The notes under the pieces were generated by a model that did not search any database, was not told the origin of the DNA, and saw only the letters and a program-made list of their open reading frames with translations. A stretch of DNA of 9,060 bases from Marine Group II euryarchaeote MED-G33. Its GTDB lineage: Archaea > Thermoplasmatota > Poseidoniia > Poseidoniales > Thalassarchaeaceae. This document shows, one piece after another, positions 1 through 4,429 of the stretch (position 1 is the stretch's first letter; the number at the start of each line of letters is the position of its first letter). Location of the stretch: assembly GCA_949538655.1 (NCBI GenBank), contig CATISE010000141.1, forward strand, positions 1-9,060. The letters run 5' to 3'. A program made the translations under genes and the position numbers.

Positions 1-2
1 AA

Positions 3-728
3 GCTCGTATTGGGCATGACGCAGAAGCGCGTGTTCTCGAGGCCCTGGGCGTAGACATGATTGATGAATCTGAAGTTTTGACCCCCGCAGACCCTTTTTA
101 TCACATTCCAAAGAATGATTTTACCATCCCGTTTGTTTGCGGTTGTACAAACCTTGGAGAAGCGGTTCGTCGTGTTGTCGAAGGTGCAGCGATGATTCGA
201 ACCAAAGGTGAAGCCGGTACAGGAAATGTTGTCGCAGCAGTTCAACACGCCCGAATCGTCGCCGCTGAAATTGATTTGATTCAGCGTTCAAATTCCCAGG
301 AATTGGAAACTATCGCTTCGACCATTAGCAATGGTTTCCGTCGTGTTGAAGTTGCTTCCGAGCACATGCTCGATGTTGTTGACACTCCATTTGGAACCCT
401 GAATGATTTGCATGTTGATGTGCTGGAAGTTCTTGGTGAAGTCCGTGAAATGGGTCGCTTGCCTGTTGTGACGTTCTCTGCAGGTGGTATTGCAACCCCG
501 GCAGATGCAGCCTTGCTAATGCGTCATGGCATGGATGGTGTTTTCGTTGGTTCGGGAATTTTCAAGTCTGAAAATCCGATTACTACCGCAGAAGCAATCG
601 TCATGGCAACACACCACTTTGATGATGCAGAGAAAGTAGCAGAAGCCAGTACGATGATGGCTGGCAGACCAATGGAAGGTTTGGAAATCGAAAAACTCGA
701 TGTGCGAATGGACCAACGTGGACACTGA
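3..728 (+). CDS. pdxS: Pyridoxal 5'-phosphate synthase subunit PdxS (5'-truncated by window edge)
   Basis: PdxS is the (beta/alpha)8-barrel synthase subunit of the DXP-independent vitamin B6 pathway. It condenses ribose 5-phosphate, glyceraldehyde 3-phosphate and ammonia (supplied by the glutaminase PdxT) into PLP in the cytoplasm. The frame is open from base 3 and gives 241 residues beginning ARIGHDAEARVLEALGVDMI. The family motif MAKxRIGH places the Schiff-base lysine (Lys81 in Bacillus subtilis) directly before it, so bases 1-2 (aa) are probably the end of that Lys codon and about 80-90 N-terminal residues lie outside the window. Visible motifs are DESEVLTPAD, PFVCG, the second catalytic lysine in RTKGEAGTGN (codon 204-206), the phosphate-binding GGIATPADA, and GVFVGSGIFKSENP. 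Between AAEID and GRLPVV the protein is roughly 30 residues longer than the B. subtilis form; archaeal PdxS proteins are known to carry insertions about here. No pdxT is visible. The ATG at 57 is internal, not the start. Confidence 0.97.
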   Translation, partial: ARIGHDAEARVLEALGVDMIDESEVLTPADPFYHIPKNDFTIPFVCGCTNLGEAVRRVVEGAAMIRTKGEAGTGNVVAAVQHARIVAAEIDLIQRSNSQELETIASTISNGFRRVEVASEHMLDVVDTPFGTLNDLHVDVLEVLGEVREMGRLPVVTFSAGGIATPADAALLMRHGMDGVFVGSGIFKSENPITTAEAIVMATHHFDDAEKVAEASTMMAGRPMEGLEIEKLDVRMDQRGH

Positions 729-965
729 TCATTCGAGTGGATTGGGGATTCCTTCTTCCCCGAGGACCCATTTTAGGCATTTGACAACGCCTTGCAATGC
801 CTTGTAATTTCTGGCGGCTTCTTTCATTCCTTCACGGTCGCCTTCATCCCGGCATGTTTCAAACCAATCTTGCCATTCATGGACACGTTCTTCGGCAATA
901 TCGAGCATGGTCTCGATTTCTTCCCAAGACCGGTCATATGACCTGTAAGGGCCTGAACGTGCCAT
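729..965 (-). CDS. Small acidic helical protein of unknown function (78 aa)
   Basis: I do not recognise this protein. It has 78 residues, is rich in Glu, Asp, Trp and Arg, and is probably all-helical. A central segment (about residues 14-45, SWEEIETMLDIAEERVHEW and onward) is amphipathic and a second helix (about 46-70) ends in KCLKWVLGEEG. It has two cysteines (in ETCRDEG and VKCLKW), no signal peptide and no membrane segment. The coding pattern looks genuine: Trp is placed periodically and a conserved-looking C-terminus (GIPNPLE) runs straight to the stop. It is the last gene of the minus-strand run, 57 bases after the coiled-coil gene, and has its own TATA-like box about 25 bases before the ATG, so a leaderless transcript is possible. 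Its TGA abuts the pdxS TGA with no gap. It may be a small adaptor or regulatory protein, but that is a guess. Confidence 0.68.
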   Translation of the reverse strand: MARSGPYRSYDRSWEEIETMLDIAEERVHEWQDWFETCRDEGDREGMKEAARNYKALQGVVKCLKWVLGEEGIPNPLE

Positions 966-985
966 AGCCCCGGCGGATAATTGGG

Positions 986-993
986 CCTATTTG
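986..993 (-). promoter_or_regulatory. Candidate archaeal TATA box for the 78-aa gene
   Basis: The minus strand reads CAAATAGG here, centred about 25 bases upstream of the ATG at 965. That is the spacing expected if transcription starts at or next to the start codon (a leaderless mRNA). No Shine-Dalgarno-like sequence lies before this ATG, which fits. The box is short and imperfect, so this is tentative. Confidence 0.3.
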
Positions 994-1022
994 AGGATGC
1001 GCCCGAACACGGATGCGAGAAA

Positions 1023-2066
1023 TTAGTCCTCACGGGGTTTTGAACGACCCCTGTTGCCTCTTGCAGCACCACTCCGGCGCATGTTGGCTTTCCGCGAAGA
1101 ACGGCCGTCGGAGCGAGTATTTGCATTTGAACCAGTTTCACTTCCACCCAGACTAATGGAAGCCCCTGCGAGTAGGGCTTGTGTCAATGAGCCTGCCAAC
1201 TTATCGTCCTTGTCAGGTGTCTTCAAGGCCGTTCGAACTGACTCGTTGTGGTCATCAATCCAAGACTGGGCCTCAAGGCGTTCTTGCTTGAGTTTGTCAC
1301 GAATCTGATTTACCTGGTCGAGCATTGCGACAACTTGGGTGTGAATTTCGTCGGCTTGTTTGCGGCATTCAAGGAATGCTTCATGCAACCGATCACCTTC
1401 GGCTTTCTTGAAATCACGTTCTTCAAAGAGCGGTTTGATTGTCTCCCACAACTTATCCGCTTCTTCATGGAAACCCACCATGGCCGCATGCTCTGAATCA
1501 GCCTCGACCTTGAGTTCTTGAATACTGCCTTCGATATTGTCTAAATCGATCTTGATGCGCAAGGCCTCTTCAACCAAGGGTTCCAATTCCTTCTTGCGAT
1601 TTGAATGTTTTTTGATTAATTTAAGGATGTTATTTTCCTTCTCGAGTTTTATCGAACCATCTGTCTCAAGCATATTCTCAAGTTTATCAATCTGAGAATT
1701 TATCTCACTCAATTCAAGAACTGGGGATTTCTTACCTTTTTCTCCACGGGAATTCTTTGCTTGACCAATCAGTTCGCGGATTTGTTGTTGAATTGCATCG
1801 CGTCTCGCCTGATGCGCCTTCGCCTTATTGCGAATTTCCTTATTTTCGGCCAACTTCAAATCAATTTCTTCTCGAAGTTTTTTGTACTCTTTTTGAATCG
1901 AATTCCGCGAGTCTGCATTCCTTTTACCAGCATCATTGTGCTGCTGCCGGATGTCGCGAAGACGACGGAGTTTGGCCTCCATCGACTTCAACTGATCACG
2001 AAGGTCAGCATCACTGCTGTCGACCTCTTCGGATTCCGTCATGAACTGCCGACCCCCTTTCCCCAT
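1023..2066 (-). CDS. Coiled-coil protein, archaeal COG1340-like, with basic SGAARG tail
   Basis: This is a soluble protein of 347 residues, almost entirely helical. Residues 20-105 and about 118-285 are long charged coiled coils separated by a Lys/Gly-rich hinge (104-114). The middle holds the pattern I associate with the archaeal coiled-coil family COG1340: a segment around residues 122-160 (INSQIDKLENMLETDG, then an acidic LEKENNILKLIKK), followed by ADKLW and GDRLHEAFLECRKQADEIH. Residues 289-307 form a small hydrophobic patch (LTQALLAGASISLGG), and the tail (about 318-347) is basic and disordered with RRSGAARGNRGR. The same tail motif recurs in the protein encoded at 7912-8922. The family's function is unknown; such proteins are sometimes annotated as phosphoserine phosphatase, and nothing here supports that. 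A second ATG at 2042 (residue 9, before TESEEVDSSDADLRD) is an equally good start, with a weak G-rich tract nine bases upstream. It lies 30 bases downstream of the membrane-protein gene, so it is probably cotranscribed. Confidence 0.88.
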   Translation of the reverse strand: MGKGGRQFMTESEEVDSSDADLRDQLKSMEAKLRRLRDIRQQHNDAGKRNADSRNSIQKEYKKLREEIDLKLAENKEIRNKAKAHQARRDAIQQQIRELIGQAKNSRGEKGKKSPVLELSEINSQIDKLENMLETDGSIKLEKENNILKLIKKHSNRKKELEPLVEEALRIKIDLDNIEGSIQELKVEADSEHAAMVGFHEEADKLWETIKPLFEERDFKKAEGDRLHEAFLECRKQADEIHTQVVAMLDQVNQIRDKLKQERLEAQSWIDDHNESVRTALKTPDKDDKLAGSLTQALLAGASISLGGSETGSNANTRSDGRSSRKANMRRSGAARGNRGRSKPRED

Positions 2067-2096
2067 TTGAATCGAACGATGAGGGAGGTGAGCGTA

Positions 2097-3767
2097 TTAC
2101 AGCGCTGCCAATGATGCAACCCATGGGACAACCCGGTAAAGTACGGCGAGAATTCCAGCCGTGACTGCAGCCATTCCGCCTCGGAGGCGGATACGTTCTT
2201 GCAATTTGGGTCGTACCTGAACGGCGAGAACCTTGCCACCGAGCAGATTCCCTTCAGTATCCTCTAATCTGACCGTGACGGTCGATTCACCGTCATGCTG
2301 AGGCAGCAAAGTTTGCCAAATGATTTCACCATGGCCCATCATTCTCGCAAGTACATCGTGAACGTCATCTGTTGTATTGGATCTTGTGGGGAGGTGGGCA
2401 TCTAATCCTTCGAGAGCTGTACTCGATTCGAGAGTGAGTGTGAAAGAACTTTCATGGGGCTGGAAATCTGGAGTCTGAACTTTAATCACAATCTTTCGAC
2501 TCTCTTCGCCACTATTGTGTAAATATGCAAACAGATGCCCTGAGCCACTGACTACATTCTGCATGTCGACATCAAAATGCAGTGTATCTGCACGCAATGA
2601 TTCTAGGTCGTCGGACAAATCATGCTGAAGTCGTGAAAGAAGACGGAAAAAGGGTGAACATTTTCCTTTTACATGTAAGAACAGGTTGGTCCAAGTTTCT
2701 TCATCAAACCAGTCATTTTCAAACAATTCTGGCAACCGATCTAATCGGAAATAATGCTCCATCGATTGACGAACCTGACGATTGGTAAGTTCACCCTTGG
2801 CTTCCAAATACCGCATGTGTAAGAGGTGTTCGATTGCAGAGTGGATGTCTTTTCCAGGTTGAAGGCCATCACGAAGAGATTGGATGTGAGCATCGAATCT
2901 TGCACGGAGAACAGGGTCCATCCAAGTGGTGAGGATTTCTGTGAATACACGGTCGGGACACGAAGGGTGTAGGGGTGGTTCGTATGCTTCCAACAAACCC
3001 CATCTTTCGACGGTGTTGTGTTGGGTACCTCCCCGAAGTAAGTCTAGGCCAATCGCTGCGAAAGTACCACCGATTGCGAATCCAACAAGGACCCCCCCTG
3101 CATCACTGAGACCACCCTCTAATGTGGCGGCCAATTGAGCAATGGCTGAGAAAGTGACAATCGTTAGAACTCCTGAGACACGTGTGATTGCCATTCGAGT
3201 TACGTCGTTAATCGCCTCGTATCCGTGTAGGCTCTCAAAGGGGCGGCCACGGAGCATGAAAGACTCCCCTTCCGCGAGGAAAACCTTACGCGACGTATTG
3301 TGTAAAGAACGCACGACTGAAAGAGACACCATCCATGCCAGGAGAATAATGGTCGCTAAAAGACCGGATACGATGCTGAGTGTGGCTTCAGGAAAGCCGG
3401 ATTCAACACTGGAAATCCACCAGTCAGGGGAACCTTCAGCATAGCGGCGTCCGACCAACTGCAAAGCGAGTGCAAAAATGGGCAAGGTGAGTGAAAGATG
3501 AATGCCTCTAGACAAAAACAATCGATCCAACCGGAGTAGGTGACGTTCGCGGCCTCGAAGCTTCTCCATCCGCTTTTCTACGGCGTCAATATCTGAAAGA
3601 GTGGGGCGCCCATCAGAAGGTTTCTGTGTTGCTGAAATTGCTTCTTCTGTAGAGATGGCATCATCGGAGGGAGCGAGTAAATCCAGAGCATCCTCTGTCG
3701 AGATTTTCTCGGCTCCCATGATGTCGCGTGTCCATGCGCGCATAAGGCCATTGCGCCAAAAATACAT
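2097..3767 (-). CDS. Five-helix membrane protein with large soluble loop, unknown family
   Basis: I do not recognise the family. The protein has about 556 residues. An acidic N-terminal region (1-60) leads into a charged helix (about 60-85, VEKRMEKLRGRERHLLRLDR). Four hydrophobic segments follow at about 89-107, 129-152, 196-215 and 223-244 (the last with GGVLVGFAIGGTFAAIGLDLL). A soluble region of about 285 residues comes next. It is helical first (about 250-395, with FRLDRLPELFENDWFDEETW) and then beta-rich (about 397-520, with GHLFAYLHNSGEESRKIVIKVQTPDF, resembling an Ig-like fold). A fifth segment sits at the extreme C-terminus (about 532-554). With the N-terminus inside, an odd helix count puts the loop and the C-terminus on opposite sides. 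The ATG at 3767 overlaps the regulator's TGA by one base (TGATG); a GTG three bases earlier would give a four-base overlap. The later in-frame ATGs at 3743 and 3719 lack a ribosome site. The tight linkage suggests it works with, or is regulated alongside, the DtxR-like protein. Confidence 0.85.
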   Translation of the reverse strand: MYFWRNGLMRAWTRDIMGAEKISTEDALDLLAPSDDAISTEEAISATQKPSDGRPTLSDIDAVEKRMEKLRGRERHLLRLDRLFLSRGIHLSLTLPIFALALQLVGRRYAEGSPDWWISSVESGFPEATLSIVSGLLATIILLAWMVSLSVVRSLHNTSRKVFLAEGESFMLRGRPFESLHGYEAINDVTRMAITRVSGVLTIVTFSAIAQLAATLEGGLSDAGGVLVGFAIGGTFAAIGLDLLRGGTQHNTVERWGLLEAYEPPLHPSCPDRVFTEILTTWMDPVLRARFDAHIQSLRDGLQPGKDIHSAIEHLLHMRYLEAKGELTNRQVRQSMEHYFRLDRLPELFENDWFDEETWTNLFLHVKGKCSPFFRLLSRLQHDLSDDLESLRADTLHFDVDMQNVVSGSGHLFAYLHNSGEESRKIVIKVQTPDFQPHESSFTLTLESSTALEGLDAHLPTRSNTTDDVHDVLARMMGHGEIIWQTLLPQHDGESTVTVRLEDTEGNLLGGKVLAVQVRPKLQERIRLRGGMAAVTAGILAVLYRVVPWVASLAAL

Positions 3768-4426
3768 CACAATGTTCGAATCAATATTTGGCTGGAAAGT
3801 TCGGGCGTAATCATCAACGATTTACCGTCGAATGAAAATCCCCCCTCCACTGATTCAATTTGAGAACCAAGGACAATCCCAAGTCCAGAGATTGTCTTGG
3901 CGTCAGAACCCTCCAAAACCAACAACTCGACGGTGCCTGAAAGACCTACTGGTAGGGCGTGTAATGGGAGAAGCATCGACTTACCAACTGGCTCGATTTG
4001 CCTAGATACGCCAGGTATCGATTCCCCACTAGGTGTTGTTTCAGGATAGCCCAACAACCGATCGATTGCGGCCTCCAAATCATCGGTTAATGCGTGTTCA
4101 AGACGGCATGCCGCAGCATTGACATCACCTTTGTAATCAATCATACGAACCAGGAAAACTTCCATCAAACCCTCTCTGCGCTTGATTCTGGCTGCGGCTG
4201 CAAGACCATCCTCGGTTAGAGTTGAACCACGATATGGGATGTGATACAAAATCCCTTTACCTGCCAACCGTTGAATCATCTCACTACTGGATGCTTGACT
4301 TACGCCCATTTCCTTGGCGATTCTACTATTGCGAATCGGTTGGGCTGGGTTCTCTGCATAAAACTCATACAATTTTTTGAGGTACATTTCCTCAAATTCC
4401 TTGATTGGGTCATCCACATAGCTCAC
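3767..4426 (-). CDS. DtxR/IdeR-family metal-dependent transcriptional regulator with FeoA-like C-terminal domain
   Basis: The 219-residue length matches full DtxR/IdeR proteins. The order is a winged helix (about 10-75, HTH around IAKEMGVSQASSSEMIQRL, wing YRGSTLTEDG), a dimerisation/metal domain (about 80-140), and an SH3/FeoA-like domain (about 150-219, LPVGLSGTVELLVLEG and GLGIVLGSQI). The family binds Fe2+ or Mn2+ and then represses or activates metal-homeostasis genes. Primary-site ligands aligned with DtxR Met10, Cys102, Glu105 and His106 are all present: Met14 in EEMYLKKLYEF and Cys107, Glu110, His111 in AACRLEHAL. Met plus Cys favours a DtxR/IdeR (iron) rather than MntR assignment. 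By eye, the ancillary-site His79 is replaced by Glu85 and His98 by Asn103, while Glu83 is kept as Glu89. The GTG at 4426 overlaps the upstream stop by four bases. However, GAGGTGA at 4423-4429 sits five bases before an in-frame GTG at 4417, which may be the true start (216 aa). Confidence 0.95.
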   Translation of the reverse strand: MSYVDDPIKEFEEMYLKKLYEFYAENPAQPIRNSRIAKEMGVSQASSSEMIQRLAGKGILYHIPYRGSTLTEDGLAAAARIKRREGLMEVFLVRMIDYKGDVNAAACRLEHALTDDLEAAIDRLLGYPETTPSGESIPGVSRQIEPVGKSMLLPLHALPVGLSGTVELLVLEGSDAKTISGLGIVLGSQIESVEGGFSFDGKSLMITPELSSQILIRTL

Positions 4427-4429
4427 CTC
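4423..4429 (-). promoter_or_regulatory. Shine-Dalgarno that favours the 4417 GTG start of the DtxR-like gene
   Basis: The minus strand reads GAGGTGA, a seven-base match to the anti-Shine-Dalgarno complement, ending five bases before the in-frame GTG at 4417-4415. It contains the alternative GTG at 4426-4424 and the TGA stop of the upstream surface-protein gene. A ribosome ending the upstream gene would therefore stop on top of this site, as expected for translational coupling. Confidence 0.5.

Noticed and set aside
1023..2066. Phosphoserine phosphatase or SMC/Rad50-type ATPase identity for the coiled-coil proteins
   Set aside because: No DxDxT phosphatase motif, Walker A, Walker B or zinc-hook CxxC is present in any of the three.
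2085..2092. Perfect Shine-Dalgarno GGAGGTGA on the plus strand
   Set aside because: The only nearby start (2112) opens a 17-codon frame antisense to the membrane-protein gene. I take it as chance.
1761..2114. Plus-strand open frame of 117 codons opposite the coiled-coil gene
   Set aside because: It is antisense to a gene with clear coiled-coil periodicity; the Leu/Phe-rich product is what reverse-complemented Glu/Lys codons give.
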